Shown one piece after another: positions 23,921-35,653 of a DNA stretch of 64,000 nt. A program made the position numbers and the translations under genes. The stretch is from Daedaleopsis sinensis. Taxonomy: Eukaryota; Basidiomycota; Agaricomycetes; Polyporales; Polyporaceae. The stretch is from positions 2,294,001 through 2,358,000 of the forward strand of contig CM066305.1 of the NCBI GenBank assembly GCA_033807695.1, written 5' to 3'. The notes under the pieces were generated by a model. That model searched no databases and was not told the DNA's origin. It saw only the letters and a list, made by a program, of their open reading frames with translations. Every line of letters starts with the position of its first letter. Within the stretch, counting starts at the first letter, position 1.

Positions 23921-24930
23921 ATGGCTACTGCAGACGGAGGCGCATACAGGTACACACATTCTGGCGGACGTTGTGGCCTTCTTCCTGACATCTCTTGTCC
24001 ACTTCTTCCATAGCTACTCCCTCACTGTCTTCTCCCCGAGTGGGAAGCTTGTGCAAATCGAACACGCTCTTGCAGCGGTATCTTCGGGAACAACTAGTCT
24101 TGGAATCAAAGGTTCGCCCGCAGGCACTTCTTGAAAGAGTTGAGCACGGTGCTGAGGCCGCTTGCAGCGTCGAATGGCATCGTCATTGCCACCGAGAAGA
24201 AGTCCTCCTCCATCCTCATCGACGACTCCATGATCGACAAAGTATCGGTCATATGTCCGAATATCGGCATCGTGTACTCAGGAATGGGCCCCGACTTCCG
24301 CGTGCTCGTGGCCAAGGCGAGGAAGAGCGCGCAAGCATACTGGAAGATCTACGGCGAATACCCGCCGACGAAGGTGTTGACGCAGGAGCTTGCGAATGTC
24401 ATGCAGCAGGCCACACAGTCCGGGTATGTCATGTGTCTACCAATCTGAGCTGGAGGAGAAGGCTCAACGGTCGTCAAATAGCGGTGTACGGCCGTACGGT
24501 GTATCTCTGTTGGTGGCGGGTTGGGACGGTACACGGGGACCCAGTCTGTACCAGGTTGATCCTTCGGGCTCGTTCTGGGCCTGGAAGGCGAGTGCGATTG
24601 GAAAGAATATGGTTAATGCGAAGACGTTCTTGGAGAAGCGGTGCGTGTATCATGCTCCGTGCTGCGTTTTGCGTCGGATTGTTTATTGATGATGTCAATG
24701 ATGATAGGTACAACGACGACATTAGCTTGGAAGATGCGATCCACACCGCCCTGCTAACCCTCAAGGAAGGGTTCGAGGGGCACATGACGGAGAAGACGAT
24801 CGAAATCGGTGTCGTGACTGTGCCTAGTGAGGCTGACCTAGCCGCGGGCAAGATCGAGGGAACAGGCAGGGCAAAACCAACATTCAGGAAGCTGACGGAG
24901 GAGGAGGTTCGAGACTATCTGGCGATGTGA
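23921..24930 (+). CDS. PRE8: 20S proteasome subunit alpha type 2
   Basis: This is one of the seven alpha subunits of the 20S proteasome. The first exon gives MATADGGAY, spliced (donor GTACAC, acceptor CATAG) to [20 protein letters not shown], the conserved alpha-subunit N-terminus. Then come [104 protein letters not shown] and [13 protein letters not shown] at the stop. The GxxPDxRVLV and RPYG patterns and the C-terminus place it in the alpha2 group (human PSMA2). About five exons; length close to 250 residues is normal. Confidence 0.95.
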
Positions 24931-26097
24931 CGGACTTTGTTGCTTGTACTCGATGCTGTGCGTTGTAAGTTACGGGTTGTGGGGCCATCTGGAAGTGTGC
25001 ACATGGATGGCTGCGGTGGTTTCACATATGGCTCAAGGAGGGATGTTTCGTTCGTCGCCCGGTGTACCGCTCACGATGTGTCGGAGAGGAAGGGTGCAGG
25101 GTGAGGCAGCCAATGCTGTCGACATCCGCTGCGAGCTCAGTGGCCGAATTCGGGTGTGTTGCAGACGGTCTGACTGGGCCGCAGCTGACGCAGGATGAGC
25201 ATGTTGGGTAAGTGTGCGATTTGATTACACTCGAGCTTCGAATGCGCGCGAGTGGCCTACCCCGTTTGTCCACAGCCGGGCACTGAGGCTTACCAGGCTT
25301 CCGCGGTCGCAGGATCAAAGAGGTCTCGACTAGGTCTGCAACCGTGACGCGTCGGTCTGGGACAAGTGCGCGTGCGAGACTTGGGATCTGGACATCACAG
25401 CATGGTGCGAAAGTCTGTTTCGCAAACTTCACAGACAAACCCCAGGCATGCACGAAACGTCGAGGACCGGTGCGTGTCCATCGTTTGAATGCGTTCTGAG
25501 ACTTGCTGATGATTATCACACAGGCGCGCGGGCCTGATGGCGTCGCCCCTTTCCCTTCGGTCGGGGCAGTGATGGCAATGTGGGCCGCGCTTCCGACCGC
25601 GTCCGAGCGTGGCTACGTGCGATCGACCAAGGGCTGCAGCTGGCAGCAGTCGTGTGCGCACACCAGCGCACAGCTCTCCTCCTCCGCCGTCGCCGGGCAA
25701 CGTTCCCAAACGAGCCCCGTTCTCCGTCCTCGTCTTCTCCGACGAAAATCACTTACGTCGTCTGCGACACAGGCACTAGGCGTCTCTCTCCCCCCAACCT
25801 AAGCCCTTCCTCCTCGTCCCGTTTCGACTGGATCCAGCCATGCCGACCTATAAATCCTCCCTCCCCGGCTCGCTCCTCCCCATCCCCTCCCTCCCGCTCG
25901 GCCATATCCATCACTCGTCCGTCCGCCTCATCCCGCCCTCTGACCTCACCTGCCCGACCTACTGGTTCCCTGCAATTATCCTCGCACATGTCTAGCCACT
26001 CCTCCAACTCTAGCAGCTGTGCGTCCTCCCAGCCTCCCAGCGCGCTCGAGACTCTGCTCACTCGCGCCCGTCTTCTCCAGCTAGCAGCCGCAGTGCC
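24931..26097. other. Intergenic, 1.2 kb upstream of the Zn2Cys6 gene
   Basis: Minus-strand ORFs at 25022-25752 have no recognisable content and are rich in Arg, as expected for GC-rich shadow frames. A TATAAAT sits at 25849-25855, about 240 bp before the Zn2Cys6 start. An upstream ATG at 25988 is out of frame with the main start and its ORF overlaps it. Confidence 0.4.
25849..25855 (+). promoter_or_regulatory. TATA box (TATAAAT) of the Zn2Cys6 gene
   Basis: A good TATA match in a GC- and pyrimidine-rich region, followed by CT-rich sequence typical of fungal transcription starts. It lies 243 bp upstream of the ATG at 26098, so a 5' UTR of about 200 nt is expected. Confidence 0.4.
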
Positions 26098-27083
26098 ATG
26101 CAGTTCGACCCAAGCCTCCTCCAGCCCATTGTCCGAAGCAAGCGCACACCTATCGCCTGCACCGAGTGCCGCAGGCGCCAAGTCAAGGTGCGCACTCCTC
26201 ACCGCCACCGATCTCTTGTTCTTGATTAGCATCCTGACATACCGCCGGCTGCTCCGTCCTCTAGTGCTCGGGCACGACACCGCGCTGTGAGCGATGCCAG
26301 AAGAAGAACATCGAGTGCACGTACATGTCGCTCAGCGAGCAGCGCGCCACAAGCACCTCTGGCTCTGGCTCCCGCTCCGGCACTCCAGTATCAACCCCCC
26401 CAGGGCACGTACACTCGCATGGCGCCCGCGTTACCCAAGCTCCGGCGAGCTGGCAGGCTGGTAGCCAGGGTTTCTCCACGGGGACGTCCTTCCCCGCCCC
26501 GCAGGGTTGGCGGGCAGACACCGCACAGGGCTCGTCAATAAGCCAATTCGGCGGCCAGGCCGCGCAAAATCAAAGCTACGCGGGAACATCGATCGCGTAT
26601 CCCCAGGGCTACACCGCGCCGTCCGCCTACGCGCAGGGAGGCAGCACGACACAGACCGGGGGCGCGCTGTACGCCCAAGGCTATGCACCGCAGGGCTACA
26701 CGAACGGGTCGTCGTACGATGCATACGGACACACCGTCGCTGGGACAGAGCCGAGCTACGCGTACTCTGCCGCGCCGATAGGGAGCATCGCTGCAGGGCA
26801 ACCAAGGTGAGCCGACCGCTATTTTCTCCGGCTATACGATGGACGTGCTAACTCCGTAACCCTGTCGGTCCAGCTCAACGTACGTCGGCCAGTACTCGCA
26901 ACAACAGCAGATGCTCTATGACCCCGCTACCGGGCAGATGATGCCGGTCGAGGTCGCTGGCCAATGGGCCGGCAGTAATGTGCGTGACGTCGGCCGTTGG
27001 CATTTAATTCCGCAGGCTAATCTCGCCCCTTGATCATGCAGGCGGCTGGCTACCAAGCCCAAAACTATTCTAGTCAGAATTAG
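26098..27083 (+). CDS. Small Zn(II)2Cys6 DNA-binding protein
   Basis: The fungal binuclear zinc cluster is split by an intron: exon 1 ends with ACTECRRRQVK and exon 2 opens with CSGTTPRCERCQKKNIEC, giving all six Cys in C-x2-C-x6-C-x6-C-x2-C-x6-C spacing. The cluster lies at residues 21-48, after MQFDPSLLQPIVRSKRTPI. The rest (to about 259 residues) is low complexity: Ser/Thr/Gly, then many Gln, Tyr and Ala with repeated YAQGY, YAPQGY and similar. Exons 3 and 4 give STYVGQYSQQQQMLYDPATG and AAGYQAQNYSSQN. There is no fungal-specific transcription-factor middle domain and no coiled coil after the cluster. It is probably a nuclear regulator with a prion-like activation region; targets are unknown. 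Confidence 0.85.
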
Positions 27084-29437
27084 TGCCATCTAAAGCATAG
27101 AATCTCGTCTGATTGCTCTTTCCTTCTCCAAGATCCGTACCTCACTTCACATCCGAACCCCGAACACGAACTTCTGGCGCATCTCTAGAGGACACTCAGC
27201 ACGCTCGCATTGTAGCATATATTTAACGCATTGCATTGGCTCCAAGGCACCATCTCCAACGAATATCGCACATATCACACGCACCGTTTCCCTCCTCTCT
27301 GTAGCCTATAGACATATGGACTTGCGTTCCACTGCCCCCCCGTCCGATGTATCTATACTACTAGTCCCTGACATTAGAAGCGAGGTTACTTACCATGTAT
27401 CTACGCAGGGGAACTGCTGCCCCCTCCGAGTCCGCGCAATACGTATACTTTGTGACGCAACCACTGACCAGGCCTCCTCCTCAGGCACTAGTAGACTCAA
27501 CTAGACCGTGACAGTCGAGTATGTGGGTCATCATAGTATGCGGTGCCACGCGACTAACACATGGCACAATGATGCCTGCAGGACCCCCTCTTCCTTTGTT
27601 CTCGGGCGTGCTAACAAGCTGCTCAAGGTTCTGCCCCCGGCGTCCAGTCCTGGTCCACTGTCCACGTCTCCACCGGTCTCAGCTCACTGCAGCCCATCAG
27701 TAAAATATCATGCCACGTGAGCTGAGGTGTCTGCCGAGGCGGCGGCCCCCCTCACATCGGAGTTCACCACCACCTGCTGCATGGCAGGCTCCGTGCGCAC
27801 GGAGAATGGCGCAAGGTGTGTGGGTAGAGCCCGAGATCGAGCGCAGAGATTGCCGACGGATCGGTACTGGCTCGGTAGCAATGCTTGATCGCTGGCCATG
27901 GCCGTTTGAACCCTCGGCACAATACCCGAAAAACTTCAAGTAAGTAGACGCTGGCTTGTCGCCCACCGCGGCGACAGACTCGCGCAACGTGCGCCAGTGG
28001 TTTTCGCCACTCACCGTCGCCCCAGACGGTGGCCCGCGGACAGGGGCGGTAGTAGCCAGCTAGCAGCACCCCGCAGTCTGCTAGCTGCTGCCATGTGCCG
28101 CTGCGCATGCGTGCCACTGCCATGTGTCCTGCTGCCCGAACGGGGCACAAGGTTGCTGGGGCCACTGGGAAGCAGAAGACGTCCCGCGGGAGAAGCCTGA
28201 CGGTGGTGATTGCAGTTCGCGCTCTCAGATCGCTCCCAAGAACGCGATCTGGCCACGCGAGAGGTGCGGGCTGGTGCGGGGTGCGAGTGGGGCAGTGTCT
28301 CTTGGGCTGGGCGCCGCTCCCAGCGCGCAGAACACCTCCGAGTCGGAGGTCCGGGGTCGCGGCGGGCTAGCACATATCGGGCCCTGCCTGCGAATGCCCC
28401 GATGCGCGTGGGTGGGTGCGTAGACTTGAGTTGGAGCTTTGGGATTGGCAGCTTACAGCTAGCTCTGCTGCAACGGCGGAACGTCGTAAGCAGGCATTCT
28501 CAAGAAGCCGATCAGTGAGGAGATCATCATAGAGTTTACGGTGACGACGTACGAGAGCTGTTGCTTTCGTGTATGTGGAGATGAGCAACACGTCTATAGA
28601 GAACCACGTAGCTGCTTTGCTTTGTTATCCCGAACGCTTCACGCCGTAGAAGCGGATGGGGTGATTTATCCGATTTACGGAGGAAGAGAGCCCTTCGCCC
28701 GCATGGGGGGTGTGTATGTGCTCGAATGCTCGATAATTTAGAGGTAATTCGAGGGTCATCGCGGCCTCACCTGATCGGGCTGTCCGAAACAGTTGCACGC
28801 ATGGTTGTCAGACTGGCACACGATCGTCGACGCTCAGAAATAGAAATAGAGTAAGAGAAAATTGGAGACTCACCTGTGTACCGTTCCATATGCTTTCCAA
28901 CAGTTTCCAACCGACGTCAGATCATCGTCGCACACCGCGCTGTCGCAGCCCCCACCGCCGTGAGGTATACCGCGTGCGCGTGCTGCAGCGCGGAGTGATC
29001 GGGGAACCGCAGTCAGCTTGTGCCCCGAGCCACATAGTACAGAAAGAAGTTCGAAGCTTGAAGCCACAGCGACTCCGAGTGTTCGCAGCAGAGAAGGAGA
29101 GGGTAGAACACGGACAACAGTTGGAGAACGCGTCGGCGCGCAGAACTCGAGGCGATAGCTCACACTGACAGTGACACATCTCGTCGGAGTGACGGAGTCG
29201 TCTACCTGCCGCTAGCCGTGCCTGGCGAGGCAGCCTCCGACAGCATACCCGTGGGCATGCGCGGCAGATCAGGGTCCCGCCGGCGCCCGCGGTATCAACA
29301 CGTCAAGCAGCGGCTGATTCTTCGGACAGAGCACGGTAAATAGTACATGGCATCCTGCCAGCGAAACATGCAGCAAAGTAATATTCGTACAGGGATTTCT
29401 GACGGTGTCTGCGCCACCGTGCACGGCACACATAGGC
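27084..29437. other. Gene-poor region, 2.35 kb
   Basis: I see no gene with supported exons. ORFs at 27700-28520 on both strands are Arg/Pro-rich and look like GC-rich shadows. No tRNA, terminal repeat or transposase sequence was found. Confidence 0.4.
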
Positions 29438-32400
29438 CTACAGAGGCCAGTCAAGCTTCTCGCCGTAGTTCCAGTGGACGGCTTTGACGGAGGTGTATTC
29501 CTCGAGGGCATAACTGCCTAGCTCGCGGCCTGTGTAGGGCAATATTAGCGCTCGTTCCCGAGGGTCACAGCCTTGCATTAGGCAATCCCGCTGTTGGCTG
29601 GATGCCAACAGTGCGAGTAGCAACGGTCCTACGCGTGGATACCGGACTGGTACAAGTACAGGATACTTACCGATTCCACTCTGCTTCTTACCCCCAAACG
29701 GCACATTGTTGTTGAGCAGGTTGTATTGGTTGACCCAGACCTGCACGTAACGAAACGGCATATCAGTCTAACTGTAGAGGGATGCGGTACATCAAGCCAA
29801 AAAAGGGGGTTTGGCCGATCGCATAACCGGTCGCAGGGGCGCTTCCACGCACTTCCCATGAAGCAACCGGGATCAAAGCATGCTCCTTTGGGTTGAAAGG
29901 TTCCCCAGGTGCGAATACGAGTCTCGTCGACACTCACCGTACCAGCCTCGAGTGCTTGCGACACACGCATGCATTGCCCGGCATCATCTGCGAGTGAAGA
30001 ATCAGCACAACATCTAGCCTGCACCGAGACTGCATGGATATATCTGGATGATCAAGAATCGACAGCAGGCTTCGACTACAAGCGACCCGTGTGGCACAAG
30101 CAATGTCCGGTGAAGCGGAGGATAGACAGCAGTCCGGCAGCAGTCCGGAGGGGTCGGACGTCCATCATCGACAACGGAATTCGCATGCATTGAGCAGCGA
30201 AGAGCCCGGACCGACCGCCGTGCGAAGGTCATCGAACGAGAGTGAACACGAAACGTACTGGAGTGCAGGCCAGCGCCAAGGCCGTAGCTCGTGTCATTCG
30301 CCAACTCGATAGCTTCCTCCTCCGTGGTGAACTTCGCTACGGCGAGAACGGGGCCGAAAATTTCATCCCTGACCTAAAACACAGAACGAAAGAAGTATCA
30401 GGTAACCAGACACGGCGCATTCAATATTCAACGCTCTAGACTCACGATTTTCATATCTGGCTTCACATCAGTGAAGACTGGTGAAGCACATCGTTAATTC
30501 TGGAACAGTTTGGAGTTGTGGATAGAGCGCTTACTGGTGGGGTCGACATAGTACCCCTTTCCCGGACGTTTCTGCCCGCCAAGAACACACTTGGCGCCTG
30601 CTTGTTTGCCAGCTTCGATGTACGAGAAGATCTTGTCATATTGCATCTTGGACACCTGCGACGCGGGCGAAATGTATTACTTACTTCAATGTATTACTTA
30701 CTTCACCCAGACAGACAAGGGAGGGGCCCATGGGAAACGATGCATGTGAAGAGGAGACATACCACTGGACCACCGCCACTGGACTCGTCGAAACCATCGC
30801 CCATCTTCAACTGCTTAAACTTCTCGACCAACATCTAGAATGAGACGTCATAGCCATGTTAATGCATGCGACGTGTAACATATGATGCAGTATACACACA
30901 GGGATGAATTTATCGTAGATAGTATCCTGAACGAAAAGACGAGAGCCCGCCGTGCAGTCTTGGCCAGTGTTGTACAAAATGCCGAGCGCCACCCAGTTTG
31001 CAGCTAGATGGCGTTCAACTGAGCTCGTGAGAGTGAGATGGAGCAAACGATACTCACCCTGATCGAGGTCGGCAGAGTCGAAGATGATTTGAGGGGACTT
31101 GCCGCCGAGTTCCAGGCTGACCTGTTAGAGCAGAGTGTAGCCGAGTTGAGACCAAGGCCAAAAGATTGGAATGCCTGACAGCTCTCTGGCGAGAAAGAAT
31201 TCACAGACCTTCTTCAAGTTGCTCTTGGCAGCGGCCTCCATGATTTTCCTGCCCGTCACAGTGCTACCGGTGAAGGCTACCTTGTCGACATCGTTGTGCG
31301 CAGATAGCGCAGCGCCACCAACGGAGCCGAGGGATGGGACAGTATTGACGACACCTGGCGGGAACCTGTGACAGGCGGGAGCGAAGGAGGCGTCGCACGA
31401 ATATGGTGGGTGGGCATGGGAGTTGGTATGAGAAAACGGAGCCCTAAGCGCGCGATGTAGTAAAACCATACCCAGCCTCGACGATGAGCTCGGAGAGTTT
31501 CTGTGGGGAGCAAAAGGTCAGCTTATATGTATCACCGTCGAAGACATGCGGCACTAGGGAGCAATTGCAACTCGGAGAACGGCCCTAAACCCAAGTAGAG
31601 GGACCCTCTGAGAAAGGAACACGAAAGAACGTATCCGGAAGACGCGGAACGGACACACGGCGTATATAGGGAGCACATCGTCTGCGGTCAACACATTACG
31701 GAAGAACTTGGCGAGGGATCTGGTGGACGGCAAAGACTCGGTAGTCATGCGCGAAGTGAGATGGAAGCGTTCGTCTCAAAAGCTATAAAAGGTTTAGGGA
31801 CGGGCACACTTTGCACCAGTGGAAGCCGGCTACACACGCCCGGAGTGCAGATCTCTCGCCGAGAATAACTGCACCCTGTTGTTGCGCAGCAAGTGCCTTC
31901 CTGTAGGCAAGCTTCGTCCCGAGACCGAGATGCAACGTTTGTATCGACGCTAACACACTCCGCATGAGATGTTCGCGAGGGAGACTAGCCGATCTCCAGC
32001 GGCGTGACTGGGACGCGTCTGCTCAGAGCATCGTAGTCACGTCGCTTGTCCGATATGCTCCCCACCGGGTCTCGAATACAGGGCGAAACAAAGAATACCG
32101 TGAAATCATGCTTACCAGAGCAGTTAATGGGGTTATCTCGGACGGCTTCATAACGATGGTACAACCACAGGCAAGAGCGGGGGCGACCTTCCAGGACCTC
32201 GAGACAGATCTGAGTATCAACGTGGAACAACCTTGGGGGTATGTACATACCACATGTTGATTGGATAGTTCCACGGAATGCTAGAAATTGAAAGTCAACG
32301 ACAGTCAGGTAAGTCCCTGACGCGGAGGAACATGACGCACATCTGGCCACACACGCCAATGGGGTCATGCCGGGTGAACGCAAATTTGGTCTTGTTGTCG

Positions 32401-33208
32401 ACTTCGATGGCCTGTATCGCGAATAGTCAACAAACTCTGTCACATCAAGACACGCGTCATGAACTCAATCTCTGGAACGAGTTCGCTACCCGTTCTGTTG
32501 CCTAGAACGTGCAACAGTCACGCAGCTGCAAGCGAGACGTACTTGACCGAGTATCTTGTCCGCCCACCCGGCGTAGTAACGGAGGCACTGGACACTGTCA
32601 CCGATGTCAAAGTCGCTGTGCGGAATCGCCGTCAGCCGTTGGTGGACGCAATACACAGCAGAAGGCAGAATCACCGTGCAATTTTGACAGGTTTGCCGTT
32701 GTTGAGCGACTCGAGCTCGGCAAGCTCCTGAGCATCGCGTTCGATGAGATCCGCGAGCTTGTTGATGAGGCGAGAGCGTTCGAAACCCGTCACATTCTTG
32801 CCCCAGGTCGTCTTGAATGCCTTGCGAGCAGCGGCGACGGCGCGGTCGATGTCCTTCTCGGATCCTGGTGGCGGGCGTGCATGAGCATGTGTGTCCTTGT
32901 TCTCATCCGCCACGGATGTGACAAGTAGGAGCGGTGATCGACATCCGGGGACAGTGTATCTCTCTCACCTGCAACGACCGAGCAAATCGGCTCTTCGGTC
33001 GCGGGATTGACGCACCTGCATAGGGCACGACGTCATCGTGAGCGAACCCCGCAGGACGAGGTGTCCCGGCGTGTGTGCATACACCCACTTACTGGATCGT
33101 CTCGCTGGAATCGACCGACGGCACGAATTCATTGTTGATAAAGAGGCCGGTCGGAACACTGATCTTCTTTCCGGTTGCAGGGATCGTAACAGTCACGGAC
33201 TGCGCCAT
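29438..33208 (-). CDS. Aldehyde dehydrogenase, NAD(P)-dependent, many exons
   Basis: The enzyme oxidises aldehydes to acids. The start at 33208 gives [20 protein letters not shown] and [10 protein letters not shown]. Exons then give [138 protein letters not shown], the general-base Glu in [13 protein letters not shown], the nucleophile Cys in [43 protein letters not shown] and a C-terminus with [16 protein letters not shown] and LDWPL. All catalytic residues are present and length (about 500) is normal. One intron (31501-32115, 615 nt) is ten times the local average. No targeting peptide is visible, so the cytosol is likely. Confidence 0.95.
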
Positions 33209-33612
33209 GGTATGCAGACGATGCGTGAAGATGGTGGTCGATGAGAGGGAGAGGGGAGGCTCGCACGGGATTGGGGCAGCATGTATGGCATAGAACGTGA
33301 CTGCACGTCGATAAGAGGAGCGGTGGGTCTGGGAAAGGACGCGGGCCCAGGGAGAAATGCGAATGACCATCCCCGTCACCGTCGATTTCCAACCCGGGCG
33401 AGTAGCCTGGTGCACGCTCGGCTAGATAAGATATCCCCGGGGGCTGGGACGGACTCCCGGAGGTTAGGGTTAGCAGCTGCTCAAGGTTGACGATCGTACC
33501 CCGAATGCCCCACGGCCAAGAGGGTATTTACGCCAGCTGCTCGCCGTGTTTCTCCCTCCTTGCTTCTCCTTCCCGACGACGACCTCGACATGCCCCCCGT
33601 CGAATCCAAGTG
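33209..33612. other. Divergent promoter region with a telomere-like box
   Basis: About 400 bp separate the aldehyde dehydrogenase start from the plus-strand gene at 33613. TTAGGGTTAG is at 33464-33473. I see no coding sequence that belongs to either gene. Confidence 0.45.
33464..33473 (+). promoter_or_regulatory. TTAGGGTTAG box
   Basis: A near-double telomere-type repeat inside a divergent promoter. Factors that bind TTAGGG (Tbf1 type) act at promoters in yeasts; a role here is a guess. Confidence 0.3.
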
Positions 33613-35653
33613 ATGCCATACACAAACGATCATCTGGCTCCCGTACACCGGTATGTTTCGTCTAATCGATATCCCGCTCCGCTCGCGCTCTCCACTGGCA
33701 CTAACCTCATATCGCCCTCCCTTCCGGATCCAGTTCCAACTCTTCTCGAGCGCTGAAAAGAAACCCATCGACCCCCACTTTCATTAACCTCGATGATTGC
33801 AAGCCCATTCTCTCCACTACCACCACAAACACCAGCACCAACTCAAGTGCAAATGGAAAGACCGCGTTTGTATTCACATCCTCTCGCACACTCCGTGCAC
33901 TTCAGGATCAAGAGGAACAATATCACTCCTCGTCACCTTCTTCCCTCCCCTCTTCTCCCTACAGTCCACCAGCATCCCCTGGGTCCGAGTCCTCGTACCT
34001 TGCAAGAAGTCGCGCGTCCCTCACACTCTCCCAAGTCGTCAAACACTCGGAGGGCGCCATCGACGCACGTTCTCTGCTTGGGCCCAAGATGAGAGCTGCG
34101 GGGTTCGTGAACCTCCCGAACACCCTTGGCTCACGTTCCGATCTTGGTAGCCTGAGCAAGACCTCCTCTCCTGTGCTCCCAATGGTAAGTGTCCATGCCC
34201 TGCCTACACCGAGCGACCCACCGATATTTCCGCCTATGGTATTCATTGATCCATCCACCGTGACCTCCATGGCCATGTGGCAATCTCAGAGTGGCATGGA
34301 TTGGTCTATGGCCTCGCAAGATCGACACCGACTTCCGACCCATGCAAGATCGAGCAGTCTCGAGTCCACTGGTTCAAGTGAGTTCACACCCGGTGTTTCA
34401 GGAAGCTTTCTCCGGACATCCCCTCGGCGGTCACTGTCTCCTCCCCGCAGGCCAGGTCCATCAAGCTTAAATGGCTTTGACTCGTACGGGATGTCGTCGG
34501 TCGCCTCCTCGTCTTCCACATTGGTGTCCAGTCCGCCGTCATCTACTGCGCTCTCGTGCGTCTCCGAAGCCGATGAAGACGTAATGGGGGACAGGTCACT
34601 CTCGCACAAGGGGAAGGCCAAGGCTCAAGACGTTGAACTTTCCGAGTTCCCTTTCCCTTCCGCATGCGACTCGCCTCGATCACAAGGCTCTCATGGCTCC
34701 CGGGCTTCTAGTGCAACCGCTTCCCCTACCATAATGAACGCAGTACCACCGTCGTCCCATGCTATCTCCTTGCCTGCAAGTGTCTCGTCTTCGCGCCAAC
34801 AGGAAGCTCGTACACGACGTCAGCGTAGCTCGTCTCGCAAGACTAAGAACAAGTCGACAGCTAAGCCTCTTGTCGAACCCACTCCCTCGTTTGCTGCAGC
34901 GAAGCGACCGGGGTACAGCAGGCAATACAGCTTGACAGAGTTGTGCGACTCTTCGCCGTTTGTCTGGATGACGAAACCGGAAATGTTCGCGCCTCCTGCG
35001 CCTATTTCCCGATCTCCCCCCAGAACGTTCGGTACCTCTGTCTTCTCGTCACCGGCCGCCTCGAAGCCTAGGCCTCTTGTCTACCCGCCCCAACCGCAGC
35101 CCAAGGCTCATCGTCATCGTAAACACCACGGCCTCCCTTCTCATCCAGATCCGGCAAGCCGACCTCATCGCATTGTCAGCGAACCAATCCGCATGTCTAC
35201 GATACCTGCGGAGCATGCATCCTCCGATCAGGAGAGCGAGCACCCGCAGAAGGCGAACAGAAACGACAGAGGACGAGGTCGAGACACTCGAGGGAAGGTA
35301 CTAAGTGCCTCTGAGACTGCAGAGGATCGCGCGACCGCACAGGCGCACGAGGAAATGGACAGAGAGAAGGTGATCGCTCTGGAGGGACTCGCTGCGCTCG
35401 AACTCGCACACAGAGAACGCGCACAAGAATACTCACTTCACCTCAAAGCGGAGCACGAACGCAGCAGGATCGTGAAACAGGTCAGCATCATGTTTTGGTC
35501 TAGCTTCGATACGCATATGCTGACCACGACGGTTAGAAGCTGCGAGTGCACCGTAAGGCGCGCGACAAGGCATTGCTCGACGAGTATCCGAGCGAGTCTG
35601 AAACGACCATGGTCGATAACGGCCATATATCTCTCATCAAGACCGTTCGCTAA
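33613..35653 (+). CDS. Unidentified Ser/Pro-rich protein with a C-terminal coiled coil
   Basis: I do not recognise this protein. Exon 1 is MPYTNDHLAPVHR, spliced (donor GTATGT) to SNSSRALKRNPSTPTFINLD. The long exon is rich in Ser, Pro and Thr. A donor GTAAGT at 34184 and an acceptor at about 34288 bound 105 nt that keep the frame, so this may be an intron or may stay in. Near the end a charged, probably coiled-coil stretch (ALEGLAALELAHRERAQEYS, about 35370-35480) is followed by an intron and LRVHRKARDKALLDEYPSES, then SLIKTVR and a stop at 35653. If the last intron is not removed the frame runs on to 36164, but that part loses the coding character. It looks like a disordered signalling or cytoskeletal protein. 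Confidence 0.7.

Noticed and set aside
25022..25752. Minus-strand ORFs before the Zn2Cys6 gene
   Set aside because: No recognisable blocks and no exon chain; Arg/Ala/Pro-rich shadow composition.
27700..28520. Overlapping ORFs on both strands
   Set aside because: GC-rich sequence gives open frames on both strands; none shows protein-like blocks or splice-linked exons.
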